This document shows positions 49,301 through 62,809 of a stretch of DNA of 64,000 nucleotides, one piece after another (the first letter of the stretch is position 1; every line of letters starts with the position of its first letter). The notes below the pieces were generated by a model. It did no database searches. It was not told the origin of the DNA and saw nothing but the letters and a program-made list of their open reading frames with translations. The stretch lies in assembly GCA_035041965.1 (NCBI GenBank), contig JAPYMA010000325.1, forward strand, positions 1 through 64,000, in the 5' to 3' direction. The DNA comes from Anisakis pegreffii. Taxonomy: Eukaryota; Nematoda; Chromadorea; Rhabditida; Anisakidae. The position numbers and the translations under genes were made by a program.

Positions 49301-52300
49301 CTGTACGGAACAGAACTTTTTGTGAAATAATGTTACCGGTCGATGGATGCGAAATAACTGATACAAACAATCAATGACACTTTAATGATGCATTTTGCAC
49401 TTGCAAAAGGTCTCTGCTCTTGGTCAAACTGTCGCAAGAATATACTGAATATGAGTTATCGTGTGATAACGCAATCCGTGGATTTTCACTTGTTGACTGA
49501 TGTTCAATGAGAACAGTTAGACGTCAAAGTCAAATTTGCAATCCACTTAAAACATCAAATGCTGATGATCTGCAGACCATAAGAACGTTTTTATATCACA
49601 CAATACGAGCAGTTACGTTCACTTTGTAGTCACTTGTAAGTGATACGTGGATGTAATTTAAGTCATTGTAAGGAAATTTTGAAAGCTCTTGAAAAACCTG
49701 TGAATAGTTGAGAGAACGGCATCCATCAAAGCAATTATCTTGCGTTTTTATCTTCCAACGATAATGGGATGATTGTTTTGGAAATCGTCTGCTGATTGAT
49801 GTGACGTAAAGAATCTTTCTTGAGGCAGGATTCGTTTGGAAATCCATCGAAGATGATTCGAGTAATGTTTTTTGGATGGAATCTTTTGCTTGAAGAAGAA
49901 ATCCGAACGAATTTAGATTGTACTCATTCATCATTTGTAATTTTTCACATTCGTTTTTTTCATTTCCAATGAAAACTACAACATTTGCGATGTTTGCTCA
50001 TCCCATCAAATCTGAATGAATTGAATCGCAGATTGAAAAGAAGTTTCAAATTAAAACTGTCACTTCGAAATCAATGCCATAATCGTGTGTGAATCCATTG
50101 AATTTGCATTCAAGTCAAATTTCAACATAATTCTCATTCAACACGGCCATTGTTGCGTTGTGCAATTGCTCTCAATTCACCGTAAAATTAACTGACACTC
50201 TGCGAACGAATCAATCTGGCAACTTATTTGATAGGCTCAATCAAGGATCGATTTTTTGCGTAATTTACAGTTTGCGAATGACCTGTTTTTTTGTTGTTGT
50301 ATCTTCAAATTCACTCGCGTTTTCATTCGCAGTGTTTTCATTTTATGGATGAGAGGTCATCACCTTATGGATCGACAGGCCATCAGCGTCACTCATCGTT
50401 CATAATGTCAATCAATCAAGCTTGAAGTTGTTCTCCATTCACTGTTCCATTCCATAGATCTTTCGTCTGACACACATCGCACACAATGTCCAACTCACAA
50501 TCAGTGTCAAGCAGAAATTCGGGGAAAAAGCAAATGATTTTAGACGTGTTAGCCAAAAAAAATTGTTCTGAATGCTCAATGAAACAATGAATTACCTCAT
50601 TTGCTGCATGCGAATCTCAAAAATATTAATATGATGACAGGATGCAGTAGTGAATTTTCGTATTAAATGAATGTTTGCTTCGAAAACTGAGTTTGCGTTA
50701 ATTGGTTGCTTGAATTTTTTGTTTTCGAATGAGACAGACGAACATGATGCCGGATACGGATGAGAAGCAGTCGTTATTGTGAACTTTCCGCTGCTATCCA
50801 TCAACATTTTAATAATTCATTAAATGAATGACTGAATTGTGTGTGCGCCGTGTGTTAAAATAGATATTATGAATTGAATGTAATAATGTGAAAATTCAAA
50901 AAACCGGTACTTTGTATCGTTAAAAGTGTGACTTATGCACGTTCTATGTATTAATATTTACATTCAGAAGTCATCATCTTCAATTTTCATCATTACTTCT
51001 TTGCAAAATTTATTTCCGATTTTTGAAGCGTTGATCAAGCATCACCACATCAAATATGGAACATGCGTCATCGCTCTGATTTCAAACAGAAAAAAAGAAA
51101 AACGCTCGCTATCCATTGATATATCCATTGTTTGCTGATCACTTGAATCAGTCGAAGCATGCGAACAGTTCAGTGATCTATTGTGAAGTATTGGTTGAGG
51201 TTTTCTTCAAATAAACATCTATGTAAGCAAACGTAATTAATTGAATATATTTGTGAGTACTCCAAATTCGTTGCGCTTCATTTGATCTGAATTGAACTGA
51301 TCAATCAGTTGACGACCATACTCGAACTGATGTGTTTGATAATTTCATGTTTTTTGCACACAAACTTCGAAAAACGTTGCTGTGTGGAAAACAAAGTGGC
51401 GTTCGACTGAAAAATGCACTTTGCACTTTCGCATCACCGCTTCAGAATTTAACCAATTCAGTTGTGTTTTTTCATTTAAAATCGTTCGGGGACATTCTTT
51501 GTTCATGAACGCTTTTTTCTTATGAATCAATTCCATTTGAACAGCTTTTTTTTTCAACGTTTTCACATTTTCAAACGTACAAACGAATTTTCCACTAAGA
51601 GCAAAGTGTTTTTAACATTCACACTGATCACTGCGCCATTGTCTGCAAACCTCAAGAGAACATTTGCTAGAACATCATGAAAAATAAAACATGCATGCAC
51701 AATGTTAGGTTGATTGATATTACTGAGTTTAGTAGACAGTGATTGCAAAGCGATGCTGAGGAAAAGGTTGAATTTAAAGAAATTTTACTTCAATGGAAGT
51801 GATCAATCATGAAAAAAATCGTTCGTAATTACTGACAAATTCGTGAGTGATGAATTGATTAACAACGCAAATAAATCATCACCAAGAATAAGCACACCCT
51901 CTATCAAATCATCAATCTTTTTTCGTTGGTCGCTCTTCTGCGCAAAATCTGGTCGGGAATGAAACGAACGTAAAAAATAAGCAATCGTCGTCATGAATCC
52001 AGCAAATTCGACTATAATCAGTTGGCCAATTTGTTCGGGCGATATGGGATCATAAAGGACTAAAATACCGATCACTTGCAATTTTCTGGTTTAATAGAAA
52101 AAATTTGAGGATCATCTCGCTAGATCAAAGGGTATTGCTGGTTGGTGTAAATGTTAGAGTGTATGGATTATTCTGGTGACTACTCGATTATCTATAATAA
52201 CACAGTGCACGAAGACTTTGCATGATGTATTTTCAGTGACAACATATCTGTGAGGATCTGACGAACGATTTGCGAGATATGTTGTGAAGGGAATGAGGGT

Positions 52301-55300
52301 TTTCTAAAGATTATTCGAAGTCTGAAAATTCTTCTCATAACGAGCATTTTTGAAATGGTTTAAGCTTTAAGGCCATACTTTTGGAGGATGTTATTCGATA
52401 ATTGATATCAATGAAAAACTTTGCACATGCATAAATTTTTGTAAAAGCATTTCGCATTTAGTTTCGATTAGAAACTCGTTTAATTTATGCACGAATTTGG
52501 AAGGAATTCAAAATGAAGTATGACAGTGTAATGAATATTCAAGCGATTACTTTGATTTTACTCACCAAATGCAAGTTTAATCCGTCGAAATCATTAGGTA
52601 TGCGTTATTCAAGAGTTATTTCAACGTTATTTTGCTGGTATTTTATGATGTAAAGGAGAGCATTTCCATTTCTATGCTTGCTTCGTGTCAACTCTAATCA
52701 GCTTGAATTCCAATCGCCTATTTTAATCGAATCATTCAACTTCAACTGAATAATATCATGCACATCAGCCAATCAGATGCACTTATTACATTTGACGATT
52801 TATGACATATAACATAAAATGTTGGCTAATACAATTCAAAATGCGTGCCCCTTATGAAAATACCGAAATCATACTCAAACACTGAATTTCTGATATTGAG
52901 TTGTAGTTTCATAAGATGCTCGTCGCTGATAAGTGAAGTTGTTTTATCGCATTATCCTAACCAGTTACTTTGTACGTACCGCCTACAGCGAATGACTTAT
53001 TACAGATTATTGCATTGTAATTCGGCTGGTTTTCAGCCAGGTTTTCACTATTCTAAAAATGTCGTGCTGCATTGTAAAAGTGAAATGCACCTCACCACAG
53101 GAGGCCAACAAAATCAATTTTGTGTTTTGATGATCGGTTATTGTGAGGGAATGGAAAAATTCGAAGAATTCTTTTGATTCGGAGTGTTGTTATCATTTGC
53201 TGACACCTAACAGCACATGCGGAAGTACGAATCATAAACACTCGTAAAAACATCACGCCATCCACTTCAATCAAAAATCGCCACATAGTGATAGGATGCA
53301 TATAAAAAGAATTAAACTGCGTAGTTTGTTTGTGTTCACTGCGAATGTCTCAAAAATGCGGAGCTATTGAAACAATTGAACAATACATGGAGCGATCTTC
53401 TCGAAAACAGAATGCAAGTGAAAGATCTTCACAAATAATACTCAACAAAACTATTTACTGCGTAAACAGTCAAAAGTGCTTTTTCGAGTGCTTCCAAGCG
53501 TTGCATCTTGAAAAACTTACAATCTTGTGTTCATTCTTTTTCCCCGATATCATGCCAAATGTCTTTCATGCCAAACGTATGGCTGTTTTCTAGTGTTTAC
53601 GTTGCAAATTATCCTTCATCCTTCAAGTTGTTGAGATTTATCCAATAAAATCAATTTGTTGATCAATTTTGCAACATTTTTCATGGTTCATCAGAAAAAG
53701 CAGCAAAGTGTTATTGATCCTCTTGGACACAACGATTGATTATCATTTTTAAGATGTATATTTGGTGAGCGCAGCCATCCTTTGTCAAAACAGTTGACTA
53801 ATTGAGCTAGATATATATGAACATGTTTGATGATTGATTTGCTCACAACAAATTCAAAGTGTGAAGTAATTTCAGCACTGGGCTAATGCACAGTCACGAC
53901 TGTCGTTGAATGAAGCATTCATGTACGATACCACTCCAGCAACACATCCCGTTCCACTGCCGCAGTTCATGCCAATATCTCATCCAAGTCCGAAACAGCT
54001 CAAGAAATGGCACAAAAAACACAAAAAATTACTCAAGAAGATGTCTTCAATGCCTCCACCGATCCTCACACCTCATCTACCGCCAAATCTGCAGCCTTAC
54101 TCAAGAGCGTATTCGATGGACAATCTTAACAGGTTACTGCCTCACCGATTCATTCTCCATGCCTTCTGCCGTATAGCATTCCAAATCTCATTTGATCATT
54201 GTGCACTCGAATCTCAATTGTTTTGCTCAGACTCATTTTTATTGGGACATCTCTAAACATTCATCAATGAATTACTGACGAAGTATGTCAGAGTATGTGT
54301 GATTTTGAGAGTACAATACAGCTGAAGATTAATAGCTGGTGTAATATCCCAAGACTGATATTGGTACGTCGATCTGACTGAATTTGATTCAGCCTAACAT
54401 CAAGAAATTCTTGACTTGTTTGCTTTATATCGTTAGAACCAGTTTCTTGAATGATTCGTTTACATTAATCGAAAACCAACCATTCATCGTCTGAAGATGG
54501 CACCAATGACAGCAAAACAAAACAAACTTCATAAACAATAGCCATCGAATGATTGCCCCTATAAGACACAATACATCTAAAATTTTTCTACGAATGTCAC
54601 AAAAACTTTTGAACTTCGCTCTATTGAATGAAATTCCTTCAAGAAAAAAAAAGAAAGAAAAAGAAACCATACAATCAAAATCTTTATTATGCTCAATCGA
54701 CATACAATACTAACCAGTTTACTAGAAAAATAATGCGAAGACATGTTTGCAGTGATAGAAACTTAGGAATGCCACACAAAGGAAAACAAACAATAAATGG
54801 AGAATGCAAAGCGATATCTGATTTTCTCACAAAGAATGTGATTTCAATAGAGATCTCGAATGACACTATAGTAGATGCTCGTTTTGTTTGTCGTAAGAAA
54901 CGCTTTTGTTGTGGAATTTTCAATGTTGAATTGCACGAAAACAAATTTGTTTCCTAAATGGAATCATTTTCGAACTGAAATCGGTTTGTTCACCAGACAA
55001 AAAGAGTTGACGCGTAAAATATTCTGTGTTGAACAATTGATAGACTCGTTTTGTGCTTCGTTTCACACAATAGATGCAATTGACATGATTCATTCAAGTG
55101 AACGTGTTCGACCTCTAGTGTCGCCCTAGTGTCACATTCTGGTGCATATTCGGTGAATGTTTTTTGTCGAAAGCATGAGCAACATTCATCACACCAGCAA
55201 CACTTCCATCATAGCAACACAATCATTATGGTCATAATTGTAGCAATAATAAGAGCAACAATACGAACATTAATTGATACTTATTCGGTTTTGTTTTTAT

Positions 55301-58300
55301 GTGCGCATCAACCTGTAATAAATGTCAAAGGTCAAGGTGTCTTCTCATATCCACTAAATCCTGCACTAATGTTCAATTTGTACGTTCCAAATGAAGTGAT
55401 CATTTCCCTTTTGGCACATCAGACAACAAATAATTATATTCATTAAAAGAGAATTATTCATCTTGTACAGAAAATGACTATCATAAAATTTTTCACCGTC
55501 ATGAAGCACTTTGAAATGTGTTAACAAACCTAAAAAACAACGTTCACTATCCTCACGGATTGTTCCTTCGTCAGTCTCAGTTTGAACAATTGATCAAGGT
55601 TTCATCTGAAGCGAATGAAAATTATGCTCTGCAATTACGCATGTTTCTCATTGGGAGCAACTAAAACCCTAACGAAATCGATCAAATACACTTTAGAATT
55701 TCGTTGTTTAGCATTCGCTAACGAAAAAAAACCTCTGCTTTGGTCAATGGAAAATTTTTGTGTAATTTGATTATGAGCGGTTCTGTTTTTTTCTTGAAGC
55801 AACCACAAATTATATTCTTAGTTCCATGTGAATAGTTTTTTAACAAACCAATGTTGTTCATTTCTATTTTTCGTCTCTCACTGAAAACATTTTAGAACAA
55901 ATTTCATTGGTGATTCGTTTTGTATTTGCGTTGGTTTTTTTTTAGTGTGGAAACGATAACATTGAAATGAGTTGAATAAATGTTTGTTTTTGTTGAAAGT
56001 AAAAGCAAAGCAATTCAATGAAACCATTCTATTGCGTTGCTTTTCTTTCGAATTAACATTGGAATTCTTGGTATGAATTATTTGAAATTTGTGCATCGAT
56101 AAGAGAGAAAAATCTATTGAGTCAAATAATTTCATCGTTTCAACTGGAATAAGAGGATGAACGGTGTGAGAAATTCTGGGATTTTTCAGCGCGATCCTAT
56201 AGCACTTCGTTGAGTTTTTCAACATTATTTCGATCAAGTTGATTTTCCAGTACTAGAAATCGAAGCAGTTATCATTTTGCGGGAAGTAGGACTGGAGTTG
56301 GAAGTCCACGTTGTCTGGGTATCTCGAGATTCATAATTTCGATCACAGTTGAAACTCATAACAAGCACATGCCCGTCCACTAGTCACAATTATCACTTCC
56401 TTCATCTCTCAATAGCCTTCTTCCAAAATAGCCGACGACAGAATTGCACAGTGCAGAATTTCGTCTGTTATGTGGAGTTCTATTTCGATGATTCGTTCAT
56501 TCGGCTACTTCCGAAGATCGGAGCTGCTCTATGGGTATTGGAGCTGCTCGGACATTAGCGAGAGAGGCTCAAATAAGATTTACCAAAATACATCAGGATT
56601 ACCGATAGAGTGGACTTTTAGTGATGAATCACTGTAAGCAGCCGTTAAAAACGAAAACTTTATGAGTCAATAACGAAGCATCAATAAACTGTTGATGCAG
56701 TGGAATCATGTTGACCGGTTAAATTCGTTGCCATCAACGAATTGATCATGCTTGTTCTAGAAAAATATTGACCATAAAGTTTTGTTGCAGTCAAATGCTT
56801 GACGGATACGCTGAACTGCCAGTGCTCAATAAGAAAGGTTGGAAAAATAAGCGAGAACATCGGAAAAGCCATCATTTTGGCGAGACACTTCCCGAGGTTC
56901 CGTTGGCATTGCCAAGATCCACAGTTAGCAGGTTGGTGACCTTCTCAATAAATCACTTCACTGAACAATTTATCGAAGTAAGCGGAAGGTTATAGAATAG
57001 TGATGTTAGCTGCTGTCAGTTATCCGAGATGAACATTTGAAAAGTGCAATTCATTTTGTGATCATTATCGTATTTTTATGTTTTTCCACTTTATCAGAAA
57101 AGCTTGTTTAGCTCGTTTAATGTGACTGTTGAGGAGTATAGTAGTAGTAGGTAAATTGAATGGTGTATCACCTGTATGATATGTTCGGATACTCGAAATA
57201 TAGAAATTCATTGATTCGTATGAGACTCATCAATCATTATTAGTGAAAATGAGAAGTCGAAGTTTATTTTGTTTGTTCTTTGATCGGTTGTTGATCTGTT
57301 GTGAGACGCTTCATTAATTTCGAGTTAATTGCCTTAGCTGTTGATTGTGTTCATGAATCGCTTGCTTTCGAAAACGCGATCTGCAATTTCAACTTAACGT
57401 TGACAGTGTGCGATTGATCGATTTCTGAACGCATTATTACTCATACAGTATGCAATGATTCCTTAATATGCTGTGCGTTGTCATTTTCAGTGGTTCAAAT
57501 GGATTTGTTGTGTCCGACTTGCGATGCGCCACCTCAGGTCCATCCACAAATTTCTCCGAGCACAGTCGTATGGCATCGACGAACACCGATCGCTCATCGT
57601 CTGCGATAATACATTCGCCATCGTCACTCAAATCCAAAGGATCATCACCGAATGATCCGCATCGTTCATTCGCATCTCGTCAAAAGAGACAACAATGCGA
57701 CAATTTTCAATCGCCTCTCATCAAGCAATTCCCGTCCGAACAGTGTCGCAGATCGTGCACTGATCGACTCATCCGCAGCCGTATCCGCACAATCAAGCAA
57801 ATCACTGAAACCTGTTAAGATTAACACGAACAAATTCAATGCTCGTCAAACGAACACATCAAAAAACCAAAAGCAACAGTTCACTTCTGCCTGCATTACG
57901 CCCTCATCACAGACGTCTGCAACGACAACGTCAAGTGTTGCTGGTGGTGGTGTTAATCAAAATGTTAGTAATGCTCGAATAACAATGTCACAATTCAGCA
58001 TTCCTCAAATTAATGATTCAATTCATTGGAAACAGGTTCTTTTTAAATCGCTCTTCGTTCGCTGAAACTTTCTTTGTTATCCTTCTTCACTCATTCAATT
58101 GAAACTTTGCAAAGCACCTGCGAAACAAAAGCGCATTCCGTTGAAATTGTAGAATGAACGCAACGACGACATTGAAGATGGTGAAAGTATTCGTTATTCG
58201 CCGCCCGGTGAGAGTAGAAGTGATCAGGTGCGTAAGGCTTTCAGCGATGAAACACTCGAGGGTATTGCCTCAGAGAGAACGATACCAATCAAAATAACTC

Positions 58301-61156
58301 CTGAAGCAAAAACAATTCTCGAACGAAATGCGCAAATGTTTCCGAGAAGTGAATCTGTTGAAGCTGAACGAAGAAATGTGGTGAGTGAGATCTTTACGGA
58401 TGATTATTTTGTTCAGTCATCAAATCGTCTTATGATTGGTCATTTCATTTTGTTGAAAATGATTCATCAGCAAAGAAACTAGGAACGTAGTATCTCAGTT
58501 GATCTGCAGTGCTGATCTTTTGGTATTCTCCTAACGTTTCCTGATAATGTATTGTTCCCAGCAGAAATGGCAAAAGTCTTTCATATTTTTGTTGACCTCT
58601 AAATGATCACAATATTAGTTGGTCTGATCCTCAATCGACTAGAGAAGCAACACGTCTCTCAGAGGATGAGACAAGAGAATTTGAATGATGACAATACTAT
58701 TAGTGGATTTCCAGGCTTCTATGAATTAGTTTTCAGGAATCATTGAGAAATGAGACAGCTCTGAGCAACGGTGGTTCGGTGAAATCCAGTTCAAACAATC
58801 GTAATCATTCGTCGAATCCTGCAACACCAGTTGCATCACAGTCGTTGAAACGGTTCGTCGTTTGTGCTTTTTTTGAAATATTCTCAGAGCGGTCCAAATC
58901 TTCAGAGCTGTATCAATTCATTGTTGTCATTGTGCGATGAAGTTTGTGTATGTGATGGCTAAAACTGAAAATTTATCACACACAGTGATCGGAAATCCAG
59001 TTGATGAATACTTCAGACGGTTTTCACAGCTTACCGCAGTGATATTGATTGCTACAATGATTAACTTATACTTTATACGTTAAAGTTTCTTCACGCAGTT
59101 ATTAACTTCTTCATAATAGTGTATACGATGTTGATGTTGGGCATTTATTTTCTGATAGTTTGATTGCATTGAAGAAGTGCCGAATACGGATCAACAATCA
59201 GCTCGCTGACACAAAGTTCGAATATGAAGACCGAAATGAGTGATATTGACTTCAGTTGGGTTGACGATGTTGAGAATCGACTCGACAAAGAAATTGCTTT
59301 TGTCAAAGACGGTCAGCGCCTTCATTCATTCGCTCATTTGTTTGCAAAGCTCACATTTACATGAAAGTAAAATACTATCGTCGTTTCATCTACTCAGTAC
59401 TCTTGTGAACGAAAAATGCTTAGCCCAGAAATATTTTCGGAAAGCATCCCTTTGAATTGTCCGGTAAAATTCGTTGAAACGGCAAAGGTTTTTGACATAC
59501 TTATATCCATGTGAGGATGGCGAGCTTTTGCACGAAAACACGGAACTCTCAAAAGTGTGGCTCCCGCAGCTCAGAATGATACGCTTTCTGATCTCAAAAC
59601 AGCCTGTGTGAAATATTGCTTCAAAAAATTCTATTGAAAGGTCACTAGGATGAATTCTGGATATTCAAAAGTTCGAAATTTTCATTGCATAGTATCGAGG
59701 CAAAAAAAGATTGACTCACTTACCTTTCATGATACTTTTTTGAAAGCACTTTCGCTTGTTTTGTTTGAGGACTTCTAAAGGACTTCTAAACCAAGAAGCG
59801 TGTTTTTCTGAATTAGTATCTTATAAATTCTGAAACTCGAGAAAGTTTATCATTGTGATATGCTTAGATAGAATTCGAAAGATATTCAGATTATCCTCGT
59901 AATCAAATGCCAGTTCGCTACTTTGGAATGGACGATACAACAGCGAATCAAATGAATGCGTCAATGAATAATCGAGGCGCTGAACGAGTCCAATCCACAA
60001 TTCGAACAAGTGAAGCGTTCGAAGAGAATGAACCACGACGAGAGTTGAACTCGATCCGTTCGGATGTTCGTTCGAAAGCGGCCATGTTCGACGATGTTGC
60101 GTTGCGTTATGGGCAGCAAGCTGGAAATGATGTTCAAGCGATGGTGTTTTTTTAAGTCTATTTTCATTATGAAAGTCAGTTTTTCATTCACCTTCGCCGA
60201 GCAAATTTAAACAGCTTAAAAAGTGTTCAAATTGGAGGACAAATGAAAGTAATCGAAAACGAAGAGAAAATGTGATAAGGTCTATGGCGGGTAATAGAGA
60301 AGATGCGAATTCGTCGAAGATATGACTATGATAAATATGAGGATAATTGTAATTCACTGAAGATACAGCAGGATGGCTATGATAAATCAGTGATAAGTTG
60401 AAACGAGCTTCAGATGGGTTCACGTTATCGGTCACGATCCGCACCACGTTCCGAGTCACCGAACATGTACATACCACAACCAGATTACAACGATTATGAG
60501 CCAATCTCTGTGGATACATCGTCAGCGCAGAACAACAACAACAACAACAACGATAGCAATCGTTATTTTGGTTTTCGTTCAACGAATGATTTCGCAAATA
60601 GCACCACAATGAGTCCAAGTGAACGACGACTACGTAAATTTGAGGTAGTCGTGTGAATAATTAATTCCCCTTTCACCGAACGTTTCACTGAAAAAAAAAC
60701 ACTTTTTTGTCAAACATTCGTCTGCGGTATCTTTGTAATCCAACACACATTTTGAGAGTGTTATTGAGCAGCTATGGAGGAGTTTATGAGAAGAAACAAC
60801 GATTAACGGCAATTCGCTAAACCCTCTCGATTCCCTCTCAGCGCCCTTAAATTCCCTCTCACAGGGAGATTTCTCCGTATGAGTACCATTGATCTGCATG
60901 CACAATTCAGCTTTCATCATTTAAGCATGCCAACGGGTGTTCGAATGTACCTCCTCCATCATTGCACCATCCAATTCACGATCATCAAAACAATCGTAAC
61001 GATCGAAATATTGTCGTTTCAAAACGAGACCTCTCAAACAAGCAAAAAGGTCAAATGCTGCAATCGAATCGTACGTACGATTCAACAGAATATTATCGTC
61101 AGAACTCAAAAAATCATCAATCCGATAAGCCTTGGCGAGCATCAGTTGCTTACTGA
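46306..61156 (+). CDS. Large Pro/Ser/Asn-rich protein, possibly N-myristoylated, family not recognised
   Basis: Exons: 46306-46605, 53876-54132, 56791-56931, 57491-58035, 58153-58380, 58737-58852, 59175-59311, 59890-60143, 60414-60644 and 60911-61156 (stop TGA). Every junction completes a codon correctly. The start MGNKSSSH fits an N-myristoylation signal. Exon 1 is Pro/His/Tyr-rich. Exon 2 has a basic block KKWHKKHKKLLKKM. Later exons carry Ser/Thr-rich linkers, acidic-basic stretches such as SDVRSKAAMFDDVALRYG, an Asn run encoded by (AAC)n near 60533, SERRLRKFE and the C-terminus DKPWRASVAY. Intron 1 is 7.3 kb and intron 2 about 2.7 kb. In exon 4 the frame must shift by one base near the AAAA run at about 57684-57688, with good coding frames on both sides. 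A junctional or cytoskeletal scaffold is a guess from composition only. Confidence 0.75.
47557..47688 (+). CDS. Possible alternative 3'-terminal exon of the large gene
   Basis: After gcttatttcag the frame AHLKIRGINYLPDDNCHQ runs 43 residues to a TGA, with Cys/His-rich CHQCSSHDHGY. It begins in phase 0, exactly the phase left by exon 1 (donor after WKAQQ). Splicing exon 1 to this exon would give a short protein of about 143 residues that keeps the myristoylation signal. No transcript evidence; it could also be a skipped internal exon using the gtgata donor, but that would shift the frame of exon 2. Confidence 0.4.
   Translation, partial: AHLKIRGINYLPDDNCHQCSSHDHGYQMHIKRGDIHRYTSVHC
48419..52081 (-). 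CDS. Candidate nested gene or cluster of exon-like frames (unresolved)
   Basis: Several minus-strand frames look protein-like. 52081-51803 has a hydrophobic stretch GQLIIVEFAGFMTTIAYFL. 51742-51590 has acceptor tcctcag, reads SLSTKLSNINQPNIV and has a gtttga donor. 50807-50592 contains SHPYPASCSSVSFENKK and ends at a gtaatt donor. 49934-49596 is open over 112 codons with N-glycosylation sites. 48670-48419 contains SIMKPYFNSVTSQ. The junction phases I tested do not all agree, so I cannot assemble one protein. No family recognised. Confidence 0.28.
54133..56790. other. Second intron of the large gene
   Basis: Flanked by donor gttact (54133) and acceptor ttttgttgcag (56790). Plus-strand frames at 54628-54957 and 55129-55446 are open but have no motif and no supporting splice sites that fit the flanking phases. 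I see no other structure. Confidence 0.4.
60533..60552 (+). repeat. AAC trinucleotide tract encoding an Asn run
   Basis: About seven AAC repeats within exon 9 of the large gene give a short poly-Asn stretch. It is likely length-variable. Confidence 0.7.
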
Positions 61157-61295
61157 TTGGTATTCCTTGAGCATTAGTGATTTATTGAAATTGTCAAGTT
61201 CGTTTCAACGATTCTTTCGTTGTCGCTGTCATTTGATCGCTTACATCAAATTGTATTCATTGTGTTATTATTCGAAATAACAGTAATATTGATCA

Positions 61296-62004
61296 ATGGA
61301 CTCAGGTCATCAATACTTCATCCACCAAAATTAAAACTTTGGTAGTGTGAGGCGTTTAACTGCTCGAATCCCAAAGTATGTGGTGTTGAATTGATAAGTG
61401 CACTCTTTAGAGTGAACGATCTTGTTCACAGATTTGCTTATCACTTCTTTTAGTAGTCATGTCGTGGGCTCAATTCAATCTTTTACCCAGAAAGCAACCT
61501 CGTTTCGAACTAGATAGCTGAATTATTTGTTTGGATGATCTTTTTGTGATTTGCTTTCGTTTGCAGTTGAATCATCATATCACGATTATGATTTCATTAA
61601 CTGCTCAGAATCATCGGCAGAACCACTGCAAATTCATCGATTCGACATATGTAATCGCTCGTCATACTGCCATATTATTTTGACCTCTGAGTTTTTGCTC
61701 AATGCTGACTGATATTTATGCGAAGAGCTTGACTCGTTTTCGTTAAGTCAGCTCCGTTCATTCGATGCTTGTTGATTCGTTAACGTTTCATTTGATAATT
61801 TATTGTCTTGTAGACCAAAGTGATGCTATACGCCTAGATGTTGTGCGCATGATTCGAAAGCTGAATGTACTAGAACTCTTCGGAGTTCTCTTAATTTCAG
61901 TGATTATTACATTTGTGAGTTCGATTACGATTCTTTCAATGAAGCATTTGAATATCGAAGATTCGTTGAGCATCATCGCTTGTTTTAGAAGTGATGACGA
62001 ATAA
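61296..62004 (+). CDS. Possible single-pass membrane microprotein (94 residues)
   Basis: Three exons join with correct phase at both junctions: 61296-61305 (MDS plus one base), 61567-61650 after ttgcag, and 61814-62004 after cttgtag. The product starts with an acidic/polar segment (ESSYHDYDFINC), then has a basic RMIRKL, one membrane span (LFGVLLISVIITFVSSITIL) and a short tail ending FRSDDE. A poly(A) hexamer follows at 62103. The first exon is only 10 nt and its donor gtcatc is weak. It lies 140 nt after the large gene's stop and could instead be an alternative 3' end of that gene. No family recognised. Confidence 0.42.
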
Positions 62005-62809
62005 CGCTAATCGAATATATCAACTACTTTAACTATAAATTATTTCTTCGTGCCAATTTTGTGCCGCTCTGATGTTTAACTATTGCTATAATTAATGTAA
62101 CTAATAAAAAGGACCGTTTTCATTTAGTAAATAAAATTTTATACGATATATACAATTTGAACATTAAACAATGATTTTCATTTAACAAATGATAAGTAAG
62201 ATGAATTTTATACGATCTCCCAACTGAACTTGTGATGTCGTTCAACGATTCGGATCATAATGATAATAGATTTAAGAGGATTTCAGGAAGGAAGCATTAC
62301 ATTCCTTTCGCGACGAATTCTGATGCTTAGCTGTGATACAAAAGATACCGAGTATTTTGAAAAGTTTCTCTAATGCATTTAAAAGGAAACAACATAGAAA
62401 TGAATCCGTTTTCGATGAAATATCAACGAAGTGAATCTGGTTTAAGTAAATCTGATCACCTTGCGGCAAACCGCAATCGCTTGTACAATCATCGTGATTT
62501 CGATACGATACCACGTGACAAATCAAATCAAGAGTAGAGCAAACGTTCTCACAAGAGGAAAACAAATATTCTGACGAGATCGATTTGCTCTTATGATAAT
62601 GAAGTTGTTCGCACCAGTTTCTTTCGGATTACTCGTTTAATTACCAAATTCAATCTAATTCCTAAAGCTCTCCATTTGATCCTTTCATACAATTCATTGA
62701 TTAACAATTGAAATATGATAAGTTCTATTCATCAGAATCTCGTCCGAACGCAATTTGAACGAAAATTTTGTTTTTCAACATGTATATTGTATCAGTCATC
62801 GCAAGTTGA
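62005..62809. other. 3' flanks of microprotein candidate and PPAT, no gene seen
   Basis: This contains AATAAA at 62103-62108 and is otherwise AT-rich. A minus-strand frame at 62272-62565 is open for 97 codons but lacks any motif and lies beyond the PPAT stop. Confidence 0.4.

Larger units (their letters stand above)
46606..53875. other. 7.3-kb first intron of the large gene, with candidate nested features
   Basis: The donor gtgtgtgtgtgtct at 46606 includes a short GT repeat and the acceptor is gtaatttcag at 53875. Inside are a possible alternative terminal exon (47557-47688, plus strand) and a set of minus-strand exon-like frames (48.4-52.1 kb). The rest shows no recognisable feature. Confidence 0.5.

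Noticed and set aside
54628..54957. 109-codon frame in intron 2 as an exon of the large gene
   Set aside because: It opens on a poly-Lys A-rich tract, has no donor or acceptor that fits the flanking phases, and exons 2 and 3 join directly in phase.
60184..60618. Minus-strand 144-codon frame with a poly-Cys run
   Set aside because: It is the antisense of the (AAC)n Asn tract and flanking coding exons of the large gene.
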